A stretch of DNA of 64,000 nucleotides from Mycolicibacterium madagascariense (GTDB lineage Bacteria; Actinomycetota; Actinomycetes; Mycobacteriales; Mycobacteriaceae), in the NCBI RefSeq assembly GCF_010729665.1, contig NZ_AP022610.1:1116001-1180000 (forward strand). The letters run 5' to 3'. The position numbers and the translations under genes were made by a program. Of the stretch, positions 9,601 to 18,500 are shown in pieces. The notes beneath the pieces are model-generated. The model made no database searches and had not been told where the DNA came from. It saw only the letters and a list, made by a program, of their open reading frames with translations. The number at the start of each line of letters is the position of its first letter. Within the stretch, counting starts at the first letter, position 1.

Positions 9601-10759
9601 TGCCGCCGACATCCCCTCGCGCAGCAACGAATTCGGCCAGGAGCTGCTCGTCGGCGTCCCCGACCCCGGCCGCCCTGGGGCTCTTCCACCGGCGGGATCG
9701 CTGCTGGAGGTGCAGCCCGCGCGCGACGTGGCCCTGGGAGCGCTGAAGGCGCTCGGCAATCCGACCGCCGCCGGCAGCCGACGGCGAGCCGAGCCCCGCG
9801 ACGGCGTCGCGCTGCGGCTCGTCGAGACTCGAGGCAGCACGACCGACGTCGTGATCACCTCGGGGCTGGGGAACGTGACGGCGCCGCGGCGACTCGACCT
9901 CCTCGAGCACCCCGTGGCCGACGACGACCGCGGACTGCGGCTGGACGGCTATGAGATCGCGACCTTCGGCATCGGGCTCGACCTGCCGCGCGTGCTCGAC
10001 GCCGACGGCACCGCGCTGGCCCCGGAAGCCGAAGCGGCACAACCGCTCTACGCCCGCTACTGGCTGCACGATCGGGGCCCCGCCCCGCTGGGTGGCCTGC
10101 CCGCCGTCGCGCACCTGCATCCGCACCAGCTCGCCGTCGACGCGGACGCGCCCGTCCGAGTGCACCTCACCGCCGCGAGCGACGCCACCGACGGGCCGCT
10201 GCGCGGACGGGTGCGGCTGAGCTGCCCACCGGGGTGGACGGCGGCGCCCGACGACCTGCCGTTCGACCTGCCGTCCGGTGAGTACCTGGAGTCGGCGCTG
10301 GACCTGGTGATGCCGCCGGGGACCGCGCCCGGGCTCTACCCGCTGCGGGCCCAGCTCGAGATCACGAGCGAGGACGTCCCACCAGCCTGGCACCAGGTGG
10401 TCGAGGACGTCTGCGTGATCGCCGTCGGGGCGACCGACGACCGCGTGCTGCGGCTGGTGCGCGACCCCGAACCCGTCGTCGTCGCGGCGGGCCGCCGGGC
10501 GACCCTCTCGGTGGTCGTGGGCACCGACGCGTGGACCGACCTCGCCGTCGAAGCGCATCTGATAAGCCCGTGGGGAACCTGGGAGTGGTTGGGGCCCAAC
10601 GTCATCGGCGCCGACGTCCCCGCCAGGGGCACCGTCGAGCTGACCTTCCAGGCGGCGCCGCCGCACGGGGTGGAGCCAGGGGAATGGTGGGCGCTGATCC
10701 GGGTCGCCTGCGCGGGGGAGCTGGTGTATTCGCCTGCGGTTGCGGTGGTCGTCCAGTGA
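6653..10759 (+). CDS. Glycoside hydrolase family 38 alpha-mannosidase (Rv0648-like)
   Basis: A 1368-residue protein whose catalytic domain follows a ~95-residue N-terminal region. The zinc site motif HFHYDPVWW places ligands at His101 and Asp105. AWQLDVFGHDPQ holds the probable nucleophile Asp228, and HHDAITGSQSDQV is the later GH38 His-containing segment. The C-terminal half holds the GH38 beta-domains and a further Ig-like end, making it longer than usual for the family. No signal peptide is visible, so a cytosolic role in turnover of mannosides is likely. Position and order match Rv0648 of M. tuberculosis. It overlaps the next gene by 4 nt (GTGA). Confidence 0.93.
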   Translation: MHVTSVESTELFIGAAEPLQLVRVHYLLGTHPAPVSVEGPGLQTAGEARAARRGRVLEVPVRVSDPVVGERRPARLLTGRSAVDFDFVVAEPGWTMYLISHFHYDPVWWNTQAAYTSAWTAEPPGRARQTNGLELVNAHLEMARREPEYAFVLAEVDYLKPYWDTNPEDRDELRRLIADGRVEVMGGTYNEPNTNLTSPETAIRNFVHGMGFQRDVMGAHPATAWQLDVFGHDPQFPGMAADAGLTSSSWARGPFHQWGPMADDGDPERMQFASEFEWMAPSGRGLLTHYMPAHYSAGWWMDSSTSLDEAEHATYELFSKMKKVALTRNVLLPVGTDYTPPNRWVTEIHRDWNARYSWPRFVCAVPSEFFSAVRAEIDERGLTPSPQSRDMNPIYTGKDVSYVDTKQANRAAENAVLHAERFAVFAGLLTGATYPEAALAKAWVQLSYGAHHDAITGSQSDQVYLDLLTSWRDAWELGSGARDAALRLLSAAVGGSVVVWNPLAHRRTDVVTMRVDEPFDGALVDHDGHAVPVLADDDGHTLSWLARDVPSLGWRSYRIAPGNACATWEPRPGDGIANEFYALRVDPARGGAVSSLVTDGRELIADGRVGNELAVYDEYSAHPKAGEGPWHLLPKGPVITSAAAAAASVQHYRSPLGERVVVTGRIRDLLTYRQTLTLWHGVDRVDCRTTIDGFTGADRMLRLRWPCPVPGAMPVSEVGDAVIGRGFGLTHDRGSTKAVDSARFPSTLDNPAYGWFGLSSAVRVRFRHGVRAISVAEVISPDGGAHPLVRELVVALARAGVTATCSGAESARYGDLAVDSNLPDVRIAIGGPDVNPFTRSVLGATSSSSERLWVSADRALGDVWVPGADLRGVRALPVLVVQETALAALIEDLRDAEIVVDQDVPGEEFEDRTVAVFNRGVPSFAVDSDGTLLTSLMRSCTGWPSGTWIDPPRRTAPDGSTFQQQHWTHAFDYAVVSGVGDWRAADIPSRSNEFGQELLVGVPDPGRPGALPPAGSLLEVQPARDVALGALKALGNPTAAGSRRRAEPRDGVALRLVETRGSTTDVVITSGLGNVTAPRRLDLLEHPVADDDRGLRLDGYEIATFGIGLDLPRVLDADGTALAPEAEAAQPLYARYWLHDRGPAPLGGLPAVAHLHPHQLAVDADAPVRVHLTAASDATDGPLRGRVRLSCPPGWTAAPDDLPFDLPSGEYLESALDLVMPPGTAPGLYPLRAQLEITSEDVPPAWHQVVEDVCVIAVGATDDRVLRLVRDPEPVVVAAGRRATLSVVVGTDAWTDLAVEAHLISPWGTWEWLGPNVIGADVPARGTVELTFQAAPPHGVEPGEWWALIRVACAGELVYSPAVAVVVQ

Positions 10760-11355
10760 GCGCCGTCGTCGCCACGGTCGGCGACGCGGCGGTCCTCGTC
10801 ACCGAGCTCGACGCCAGCGAGCGCCGGCTGCGGTCGACCGCCCTGGCGAGCGCGCTGCCGCGGCCGGGCACCAGCGAGGGGCGCCAACTGCGTCGCTGGC
10901 TCACTCAGGTGCTCGTCACCGCGCGGGTGGTGGCCACCGAGGCAGCGGCGCTGGGGCTGACCGCCGAACGCGCACCGACCGAGGACGACCTCCTGCCCGA
11001 CGCGGCCGCCCGGCTGGAGCTCGGCAGCGTGGCCGCCGCGGTCCTCGAGGACGCCATCGCGCGGGCGCTGTTCGTCCGCGTGACGACGAGCGTGCGGGTG
11101 GGGGCCGACGAGGTCGCCGACTACCACGCCCGCAACCCCTTCCGGTTCAGCAGCCGGGCCGGGTGGGGCGACCGTCGCGCCGCCCCGGCGCTGGAGGACG
11201 TGCGCGCCGCGATTACCGAGCACCTGCTGGGGTCGGCCCGTCGGCGCGCGTTCCGCAGCTGGCTGGACGCCCGCCGCGCCGAGGTGGTGCACCTGGCCCC
11301 CGGTTACGAACATCCCGGTGATCCCCGCCAGCCCGACAACACCCACCGACACTGA
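10756..11355 (+). CDS. SurA/PpiC-like protein without parvulin domain (position of fabD2/Rv0649)
   Basis: A 199-residue protein starting at GTG 10756, inside the mannosidase stop. In M. tuberculosis the gene at this position is named fabD2, but no acyltransferase GHSxG motif is visible here. The layout resembles the chaperone part of peptidyl-prolyl isomerases: an N-terminal VATVGDAAVLVTELDASERR segment, a middle VTTSVRVGADEVADYHARNP segment, and a C-terminal helix ALEDVRAAITEHLLGSARRR followed by FRSWLDARRAEV. The catalytic parvulin domain between these parts is missing and no signal peptide is seen. The function is unknown; tight coupling with the mannosidase and sugar kinase suggests a role tied to them. 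Confidence 0.75.
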   Translation: MSAVVATVGDAAVLVTELDASERRLRSTALASALPRPGTSEGRQLRRWLTQVLVTARVVATEAAALGLTAERAPTEDDLLPDAAARLELGSVAAAVLEDAIARALFVRVTTSVRVGADEVADYHARNPFRFSSRAGWGDRRAAPALEDVRAAITEHLLGSARRRAFRSWLDARRAEVVHLAPGYEHPGDPRQPDNTHRH

Positions 11356-12260
11356 TGAGCGCATCGACCCTCGCTCTCGACGTCGGCGGCACCAAGCTCG
11401 CCGTGGGACTCGTCGACCCCGACGGCGTGCTGCTGCACCACGCGCAGTCCCCGACGCCCCACGGCGACGCCGGAGAGATCTGGGCCGTCGCCGAACGGCT
11501 GCTGACCGAGGCGCTCGCCGCGGCCGACGGCGACGTGCGGGGCGTCGGCATCGGGTCCGCGGGTCCGATCGATCTGCCGACCGGCACCATCAGTCCCATC
11601 AACATCGTTGCCTGGCAACGCTTTCCGATCGTGGCGAAGGCGCAGGCGTGCACCGGGCTGCCCGTGCGTCTCGGCGGCGACGGGTTGTGCATGGCCATGG
11701 GGGAGTGGTGGCGCGGCGCCGGCCGCGGGGCGCGGTTCATGCTCGGCATGGTCGTCTCGACGGGCATCGGGGGCGGCCTCGTCCTCGACGGGGCGCCGTA
11801 CGACGGGCGCACGGGCAACGCGGGGCACGTGGGGCACGTCGTCGTCGAGCCCGGCGGGGAGCTCTGCACCTGCGGTGGCCACGGGTGCGTCGAAACCGTC
11901 GCGGCCGGGCCACGGCTGGCGCGCTGGGCGCGCGCCAACGGGTGGAGCGCTGGACCGGACGCCGACGCGAAGCAGCTCGCCGACGCCGCCGCCGCGGGTG
12001 ACCCCGTCGCGCTGAGGGCCTTCGCGAGGGGAGCCGACGCCCTCGCCAGGATGATCGCGTCGGTGGCGGCGGTGTGCGATCTGGACCTGGTGGTCGTCGG
12101 CGGCGGCGTCGCGAGGTCCGGCCCACTGCTCTTCGACCCGCTGCACGCGGCGCTCGGCCACCATGCGGGCCTGGACTTCCTCCGCGATCTGCGCGTGGTG
12201 CCCGCCGAGCTGGGGGGAGATGCCGGCCTGGTCGGTGCGGCCGCGCTCTTCAACGCCTGA
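11355..12260 (+). CDS. ROK family sugar kinase (Rv0650-like)
   Basis: A 301-residue glucokinase-like kinase of the ROK family. The N-terminal phosphate loop is LALDVGGTKLAVGLVD, the central glycine-rich segment GMVVSTGIGGGLVLDG, and the ROK zinc motif CTCGGHGCVETVA near residue 175. It lacks a DNA-binding domain, so it is a kinase rather than a repressor. The ATG overlaps the previous stop by one base. With the GH38 mannosidase upstream it could phosphorylate the released hexose, which is inference. Order matches Rv0648-Rv0650. Confidence 0.93.
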   Translation: MSASTLALDVGGTKLAVGLVDPDGVLLHHAQSPTPHGDAGEIWAVAERLLTEALAAADGDVRGVGIGSAGPIDLPTGTISPINIVAWQRFPIVAKAQACTGLPVRLGGDGLCMAMGEWWRGAGRGARFMLGMVVSTGIGGGLVLDGAPYDGRTGNAGHVGHVVVEPGGELCTCGGHGCVETVAAGPRLARWARANGWSAGPDADAKQLADAAAAGDPVALRAFARGADALARMIASVAAVCDLDLVVVGGGVARSGPLLFDPLHAALGHHAGLDFLRDLRVVPAELGGDAGLVGAAALFNA

Positions 12261-12267
12261 TCGCGCG

Positions 12268-12318
12268 CGATTCGTGGAAGTCCAGGAGCGGTGAGCGCTC
12301 CTCGAACGCCGCGAATCG
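12268..12318 (+). terminator. Nested hairpin after the ROK kinase
   Basis: An inner perfect stem AGGAGCG/CGCTCCT (12284-12302) lies inside outer arms CGATTCGTGG (12268-12277) and CCGCGAATCG (12309-12318), with one mismatch. It follows the kinase stop by 7 bp and precedes a short T run (TTTT, 12325-12328). Confidence 0.55.
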
Positions 12319-12326
12319 TCGGCGTT

Positions 12327-12356
12327 TTGGCTGATCGGGTGGGCATCGGCTACCCT
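12327..12356 (+). promoter_or_regulatory. Candidate promoter of the rplJ-rplL operon
   Basis: TTGGCT (12327-12332), an 18-nt spacer and TACCCT (12351-12356) fit a SigA-type promoter. Initiation near 12363 would give a leader of about 190 nt before rplJ. Confidence 0.45.
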
Positions 12357-12362
12357 TGAGCC

Positions 12363-12555
12363 GTTCCACCGAAGACCGTCGGTCACCGAGCAATCGGTTG
12401 AAGGTCCCGGATCACCCGGGCGGCCCACGCAGGAGGACCGAGTAGTAGTGATGATTCACGCCCCGGGCCGCTCTGCGCCGGGGCGTTCGTCGTCTCTGGG
12501 CCCCTCGCGACGTGATTCGGTGACGACACCCGAAATCATCCACGAGGAGGCATGC
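12363..12555 (+). ncRNA. rplJ (L10) mRNA leader
   Basis: A long untranslated leader before rplJ, as expected for the L10(L12) autoregulatory leader known in bacteria, where the ribosomal protein complex binds its own mRNA. A strong hairpin is visible: ACGCCCCGG (12458-12466) pairs perfectly with CCGGGGCGT (12478-12486). Upstream segments around 12375-12440 (repeated ACCG/CGGT blocks) can also pair. An open frame through the leader (from 12448) is ignored because rplJ has its own GAGGAGG site. Confidence 0.55.
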
Positions 12556-13095
12556 ATGGCCAAGGCTGACAAGGCCACCGCGGTTGCCGACATCGCCGAA
12601 CGGTTCAAGGAGGCGACGGCCACCGTCGTCACCGAGTACCGCGGACTGACGGTCGCCAACCTCGCCGCACTGCGCAAGTCGCTCGGCGAGTCGGCCACCT
12701 ACACGGTCGCCAAGAACACGCTGGTCAAGCGGGCAGCGTCCGACGCCGGCATCGAAGGGCTCGACGAGCTGTTCGCCGGACCCACGGCGATCGCGTTCAT
12801 CAACGGTGAGCCGGTCGACGCCGCCAAGGCGATCAAGACCTTTGCCAAGGACAACAAGGCACTGGTCATCAAGGGCGGCTACATGGACGGTCACGCGCTG
12901 ACCGTCTCCGAAGTCGAGCGCATCGCGGACCTCGAGTCGCGCGAGGTGCTGCTGGCCAAGCTGGCCGGCGCCATGAAGGGCAAGACGAGCCAGGCCGCAG
13001 CGCTGTTCGCGGCTCCCGCGTCTCAGATCGCCCGACTGGCCGCAGCTCTGCAGGAAAAGAAGGCCGCAGAGGGTTCGCCCGAGCCCGCCGCCTGA
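12556..13095 (+). CDS. rplJ: 50S ribosomal protein L10
   Basis: 179 residues, close to the 178 of M. tuberculosis L10. It forms the base of the ribosomal stalk and binds L7/L12 dimers through its C-terminal helix ([20 protein letters not shown]). The start ATG at 12556 follows GAGGAGG at 12544-12550; it gives [20 protein letters not shown]. The upstream in-frame extension to 12448 runs through the leader and lacks conservation. Operon partner rplL follows after 46 bp. Confidence 0.97.
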   Translation: MAKADKATAVADIAERFKEATATVVTEYRGLTVANLAALRKSLGESATYTVAKNTLVKRAASDAGIEGLDELFAGPTAIAFINGEPVDAAKAIKTFAKDNKALVIKGGYMDGHALTVSEVERIADLESREVLLAKLAGAMKGKTSQAAALFAAPASQIARLAAALQEKKAAEGSPEPAA

Positions 13096-13141
13096 CCCGA
13101 ACCACCCCACCACCCGTACGTAACAAGGAAGGACCACCACC

Positions 13142-13531
13142 ATGGCCAAGCTCAGCACCGACGAATTGCTCGACGCCTTCAAGGAAATGACCCTGCTGGA
13201 GCTCTCGGAGTTCGTGAAGCAGTTCGAGGAGACCTTCGACGTCACCGCGGCCGCCCCGGTCGCCGTGGCCGCCGCGGGCCCCGCCGGTGGCGCCCCCGCC
13301 GAAGCCGCCGAGGAGCAGTCGGAATTCGACGTCATCCTCGAAGGTGCCGGCGACAAGAAGATCGGCGTCATCAAGGTCGTCCGCGAGATCGTCTCCGGCC
13401 TGGGCCTCAAGGAGGCCAAGGACCTCGTCGACAGCGCCCCCAAGCCGCTGCTCGAGAAGGTCAACAAGGAGGCCGCCGACGACGCCAAGGCCAAGCTCGA
13501 GGCCGCCGGCGCATCGGTCACCGTCAAGTAG
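13142..13531 (+). CDS. rplL: 50S ribosomal protein L7/L12
   Basis: 129 residues with the three classical parts: N-terminal dimerisation helices ([20 protein letters not shown]), an Ala/Pro-rich hinge (about residues 37-60), and the C-terminal factor-binding domain ([20 protein letters not shown]). AAGGAAGGACCACC precedes the ATG. It recruits translation GTPases such as EF-G and EF-Tu, whose genes also lie in this window. Confidence 0.97.
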   Translation: MAKLSTDELLDAFKEMTLLELSEFVKQFEETFDVTAAAPVAVAAAGPAGGAPAEAAEEQSEFDVILEGAGDKKIGVIKVVREIVSGLGLKEAKDLVDSAPKPLLEKVNKEAADDAKAKLEAAGASVTVK

Positions 13532-13548
13532 TCGTTCGCAGTTCACGC

Positions 13549-13576
13549 GGGGCCCGGCCGGAGACGGTCGGGCCCC
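13549..13576 (+). terminator. GC-rich terminator after rplL
   Basis: GGGGCCCG (13549-13556) pairs with CGGGCCCC (13569-13576); three more inner pairs leave a 6-nt loop. No T tract follows, as is common in mycobacteria. Confidence 0.7.
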
Positions 13577-13629
13577 GTGTGGCGTTTGAGGGACTGCTGG
13601 CAAACGCGCCCGGTGCTCGCAATGATGTG

Positions 13630-13656
13630 TTGCCAGAATTGTGCGTAGGCTACAGT
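13630..13656 (+). promoter_or_regulatory. Candidate mkl promoter
   Basis: TTGCCA (13630-13635) and TACAGT (13651-13656) resemble -35 and -10 boxes, though the 15-nt spacer is short. TAGGCT at 13646 is an alternative -10. The region lies between the rplL terminator and mkl. Confidence 0.35.
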
Positions 13657-13717
13657 GACTCAAGCCACAGGCGGGTGGCTGGTTGGCGAGCACATTGCAC
13701 TGGCGGAAGGATCGCGT

Positions 13718-14803
13718 GTGGGCATCGGTATTCAGGTTGAGGGACTGACCAAGTCCTTCGGGCCCCAGCGAATTTGGGAGGACGTCACGTTCGACCTCCC
13801 GGCCGGGGAGGTCAGCGTGCTGCTGGGCCCGTCCGGTACCGGCAAGTCGGTGTTCTTGAAGTCGCTGATCGGTCTGCTGCGCCCCGAGCGCGGCAAGATC
13901 ATCGTCGACGGCACGAACATCATCGAGTGCTCGGCCAAGGAGCTCTACGAGATCCGCACCCTGTTCGGCGTCATGTTTCAGGACGGTGCGTTGTTCGGGT
14001 CGATGAGCCTGTATGACAACACCGCGTTCCCACTTCGTGAGCACACGAAGAAGAAGGAATCCGAGATCCGTCAGATCGTGATGGAGAAGCTGGACCTGGT
14101 CGGTCTCACCGGGGACGAGACGAAGTTCCCCGGGGAGATCTCCGGTGGTATGCGCAAGCGCGCCGGGCTGGCCCGTTCGCTGGTGCTGGATCCGCAGATC
14201 ATCTTGTGCGACGAGCCGGACTCGGGTCTGGACCCGGTGCGTACGGCGTATCTGTCGCAGTTGCTGATCGACATCAACGCTCAGATCGACTGCACGATCC
14301 TGATCGTGACGCACAACATCAACATCGCCCGTACGGTGCCCGACAACATGGGGATGCTGTTCCGCAAGCACCTGGTGATGTTCGGTCCGCGCGAGGTGCT
14401 GTTGACCTCCGATGAGCCGGTGGTCAAGCAGTTCCTCAACGGTCGCCGGATCGGGCCGATCGGCATGTCGGAGGAGAAGGACGAGTCGACGATGGCCGAG
14501 GAGCAGGCCATGATCGACGCGGGTCACCACGATGGTGGTACCGAGGAGATCGAGGGCGTGCCGCCGCAGGTGAATGCGACCCCGGGCATGCCGGAGCGCA
14601 AGGCGGTCGGGCGTCGTCAGGCGCGGGTGCGCGAGATCATGCACACGCTGCCGCCGGCTGCGCAGGAGGCCATCCGCGCCGACCTCGACGGCACCAACCA
14701 GCATCCCGGCTACAACCCGGACAACGACGCCACCGCCCGGCACCGCAACCAGGTCGCCGACGAGGAAGCCAACACGGCGTCCATCCCCGCCGCCTCGGAG
14801 TGA
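13718..14803 (+). CDS. mkl: Mce-transport ATPase Mkl/MceG
   Basis: A 361-residue ABC ATPase that powers the Mce lipid importers of mycobacteria; known as Mkl/MceG (Rv0655). Walker A is GPSGTGKS, the ABC signature ISGGMRKRAGLARSL, Walker B IILCDEPDSGLDP, and the H-loop His is in IVTHNINIART. The C-terminal extension beyond the nucleotide-binding domain (MSEEKDESTMAEEQAMIDAG onward) is the MceG-specific tail. I chose GTG 13718 because GGAAGG lies seven bases upstream; the open frame begins at 13655. No mce permease genes are nearby, as in M. tuberculosis. Confidence 0.95.
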   Translation: MGIGIQVEGLTKSFGPQRIWEDVTFDLPAGEVSVLLGPSGTGKSVFLKSLIGLLRPERGKIIVDGTNIIECSAKELYEIRTLFGVMFQDGALFGSMSLYDNTAFPLREHTKKKESEIRQIVMEKLDLVGLTGDETKFPGEISGGMRKRAGLARSLVLDPQIILCDEPDSGLDPVRTAYLSQLLIDINAQIDCTILIVTHNINIARTVPDNMGMLFRKHLVMFGPREVLLTSDEPVVKQFLNGRRIGPIGMSEEKDESTMAEEQAMIDAGHHDGGTEEIEGVPPQVNATPGMPERKAVGRRQARVREIMHTLPPAAQEAIRADLDGTNQHPGYNPDNDATARHRNQVADEEANTASIPAASE

Positions 14804-15540
14804 CGGCGCCCGGTCAGCCCGACCGGCGCATCCGAGCCCTGCTGAACCGTCCCGCCTCCGACGTCGACGGCTACTTCGACGTCATGGGTGACGCCACGGT
14901 GCCGCAGACCACCGGGCAACGCGTGATGGGGTCGGCGACGCTGCCAAAGATCTACGAACGGCTCTGGCGGCCCGTGCTGTTCCGCGGCTTCACCGCGCGC
15001 ACCACCGCGCAGGAGGACCGGCACAAGCTACGGCTGCTCGACATCCGTCCCGGGGACACGGTCCTCGACGTCGCCTGCGGTCCGGGCAACACCACCCGAA
15101 CGTTGCTCGACGCCGTCGGGGCGCAGGGGCTGGCGGTCGGCGTCGACAGCTCCCCGACGATGCTCGCCCGGGCGGTCGACGACACCGTCCCCGGCACCCC
15201 GGTGGGCTACGTGCGGGCCGACGCGGTCGACCTGCCGTTCGGCGACGCCACGTTCGACGCCGTGAGTTGCTATGGCGCGCTCTACCTGATGGACGACCCC
15301 CTCGGGGCGTTGCGCGAGATGATCCGGCTGCTGAAACCCGGCGGTCGCATCGCGGTCCTGACGACGTGCGTCAGGGGGCCCGCCCCGGTGCGACGACTGG
15401 CCGTCGCCGCCTCCCGGGTGGCGCCGCTGCGGCTGTTCGACGTCGACGAGGTCACCGCGGTCCTGCGCGAGGCGGGACTGCAGGACGTCACCAGGAGCGT
15501 GTCGGCGGCGTCGCAGACCGTCGGTGGCCGACGGCCCTGA
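14800..15540 (+). CDS. Class I SAM-dependent methyltransferase
   Basis: A 246-residue methyltransferase of the UbiE/methyltransferase-11 type. Motif I is VLDVACGPGNTTRTLLDAVG, the acidic residue for the adenosine ribose follows in AVGVDSSPTML, and the later motifs are DLPFGDATFDAVSCYGALYL and LLKPGGRIAVLT. The GTG start overlaps the mkl stop by 4 nt (GTGA), so it is co-translated with mkl. The substrate is unknown; a lipid linked to Mce transport is possible but only suggested by position. The next gene is convergent after 20 bp. Confidence 0.88.
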   Translation: MTAPGQPDRRIRALLNRPASDVDGYFDVMGDATVPQTTGQRVMGSATLPKIYERLWRPVLFRGFTARTTAQEDRHKLRLLDIRPGDTVLDVACGPGNTTRTLLDAVGAQGLAVGVDSSPTMLARAVDDTVPGTPVGYVRADAVDLPFGDATFDAVSCYGALYLMDDPLGALREMIRLLKPGGRIAVLTTCVRGPAPVRRLAVAASRVAPLRLFDVDEVTAVLREAGLQDVTRSVSAASQTVGGRRP

Positions 15541-15560
15541 CGTCGAAAGCCGTTGCGGCC

Positions 15561-18500
15561 CTACACCTTCTGCGCCGCAGCTGCCGCGGCCGCCTCGATG
15601 GCCTCGTTCTCCGAGAGCACCTGTTCGATGACGGCCACCGCGGGCTTCGGCGTCCAATCCTTGTGGTAGATGCCGAAACTGGCCTCCGTGGGATCCGAGC
15701 TGTTCCAGTCGACCAGGGTGTGGATGAACGCGGGCCCCGCGAAAGGGAGGTTGCGCCATGCGCGCAGGAAGTCGCCGATGAACGACGCCTGGTTCGCCTC
15801 CGACACCACCGACGCCGGCTGCCCGTACTCCGTCGCCCAGATCTTCTTGTTGCCATCGCCGTTGGCGACCATCAGCTGGTAGATCCGCTTGACCTGGCTG
15901 AGCGCGGACTCGGGGTTCCCGCCGCTCGTCGAGAACGGGTTGTTGTACAGATACGGATGGAACGACAGCGCGTCGAAGTATCCGGCAGCGCCCGCGGCAT
16001 ACATCTCGGTGACGAAGCGCACCGGGTTCTCGGTGAAGTTGCCGAAGTCGATCACCGAGCCGAGCGCCCCCGCGACCACCAGCGCATTGGGGTCGGCGCC
16101 CTTGATCGCCGTGTAGGCCGCCTTCAGCAGCGCGGTGTACTTCTTGGCGTCCGGCCCCGGCTGCCAGTACTGCCACCCGTTCGGCTCGTTCCACACCTCG
16201 TAGCTGGCGACCTTGCCCTTGTACCTGGCCGCGACCAGGGCCGCGAACTTGGCGAACTGTGCCGGGTCGTTGGGGCTGCCCGACACCGGCAGGGTGCCCG
16301 GGGTGACCGCCCAGTACGGCGTCGAGTTCAGGACGCCGAGCACCGTGATGCCCCTGGCCGTCGCGGTGTTGATGACCCGGTCGACCGCACTCCAGTCCAG
16401 TGACCAGCCCTGCACGGGTTGCACCGACGCCCAGGCGATCATCACCCGGATGGTGTCGATGCCGGTCGCCTGCAGGGCGTCCAGGGCGGTGTTGAGTTGC
16501 GCCTGGGTGTACAGCAGGAAGTCCGGTGCGTTGATCGCGACGGTCGTCGGCCGCTGGTCGACCGCCGTGGCCGACGGTGGCGCGATGGTCACCGAGACCG
16601 CCTGCGTCATGGTGCCGCCCAGGCCGTCGCTGACGGTCACCGTGAACGTGTCGGTGTCGACGCCGGGGGTGGCCAGCGCGGTGTAGCGAGCGTCGACCGT
16701 CGGGGTGTAGGTGTAGGCCCCCGTCGTCGCATCGAGCGTCAGCACGCCCTTCGTCGGACCGGTCGTCACGGTGTAGGTCAACGGGTCGCCCTCGGGGTCG
16801 ACGGCGCTCACGACGCCGGTGACCGTGCCCAAGGCCGACGACGTGCTCGTCACGGTGTTCTGGCCGTTGCCCGGCGGGCGGTTGCCAGGAGGGTACGGAG
16901 TAATGGGCGCCGAGAGGGTGAACGTCGCGGTGCCGCCGTAGCCGTCGGTCACGGTGATGCGAATGTCCTCGGACTGCGTGGCCGCACCCGCGTTGGCTGC
17001 CGACGCCGCGTCGCGGGCGGCGATCGACGGCGTGTAGGTGAAGCTGCCGTCCGCGTTGACGACGAGCGTGCCCTTCTTCGGCGAGGATGCCTTGTAGGTG
17101 AGCGTGTCGCCGTCGGCGTCGGTCGCCGACAGCGTGCCGGTGACGACGCCAGTTCTCGGATCGACCTGGGTGATCGTGCCGTTGCCTCCGGTGGGCGCGG
17201 CGTTGGCGGGGCCGATCTTGACGGTCACCGCGACGGTCGCGACGCCGCCGTGGCCGTCGTCGACTGCCACGGTGAACGAGTCCTGCTTGTCGGCGGCCGT
17301 CGCCCCGGGCTTCATCGCGGCGTGCCGCGCCGCAGCATCCGGCGTGTAGACGAAAGTGCCTGTGGCAGTGACGGTTACCGTGCCCTTGGCGGGTCCGGAG
17401 ACGGGCGTGTAGGTGACGGTGTCCTTGTCGGCGTCGCTTCCCTTGACGCTGCCGGTGACCACACCGGTGGCGCCGTTGGGCGTGCCGACCGTGGCCGTCG
17501 CCGTCGGCGCCTTGTTGGTCGGGCTGATGGCGACCTGGACCGTGGTGGTCACCACGCCGCGTCGCCCGTCGGACACCGTGACGGTGAAGCTGTCGGTGGT
17601 GGCGCCGCCCGACTGCGCGGCGGCGTGACGGGCCGCGGCGGTGGGGGTGTAGGTGAAGGTACCGTCGGCATTCACGGTCACCTTGCCCCGGCTGGGAGCG
17701 CCAGTCACGGTGTAGGTCAGGTGATCTCCGTCGGCGTCGGTCGCCCCAAGGCTCCCGGTGACGGCGCCGGTGGCCGTGCCCGGGGTGCCTGAGACGGGCG
17801 TGCCCACACTCGGAGGGGTGTTCGGCGGCACCAGCGAGACGATGCGCACCGTGCCGCCGCCCGGGTCGGTCACGTAGAGCTCGGTGCCGTCGGGGCTGAC
17901 CGCGGACACCTGCTGGGCTGCGGTCCCCGACGCCGGGTGGGTGGTGACGTCGTGGAGCAGGACGCCGGACGCCGCGTCGAAGACGGCGACGCGGCCCGTG
18001 TCGTCGGTGACCACGACGGCACTCGCGTCGCGGCTCACCGCCACGCTGCTGGGCACGCCGCCGACGGCGATGGTCCGCACGACCGCGCGGGTCTTGGCGT
18101 CGATCACGGTGAGCGTCCCGGCATCGGAGCCGACGTACACGGTGGCGTTGTTCGGGCTGACTGTGAGACTCGTTGCGGCGCCGCCGAGTTGGCCGATCTT
18201 GACCGCCGTCGCCGACGAGGAGGTCGAGAAGACCAGCACCGAGGTGGTGCCGTCGCCGGCATCGCTGGTGACGTAGACCTTGGTGTTGTCCGCGCTGGCG
18301 GCGATCCCGGTTGCCCGGGACCCCGGCGGGAGCTTGTAGGTCGCGGCCACCTTGTTCGTCGCGGTGCTGATCCGCGTCACCGACGCCGTGCCGGAGTTCA
18401 GCACGTACACCGACGTGCCGGTGGGCGACATGGTCGGATCGCCCGGAGCGGTGACGGCGATGGTCGCCTTCACCGTGCCGGTCGCGGTGTCGATCACGGT

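Noticed and set aside
6365..10666. A 1433-codon antisense frame across the mannosidase
   Set aside because: It is a shadow of the GH38 gene and is rich in Arg/Gly/Val typical of reverse-frame translation.
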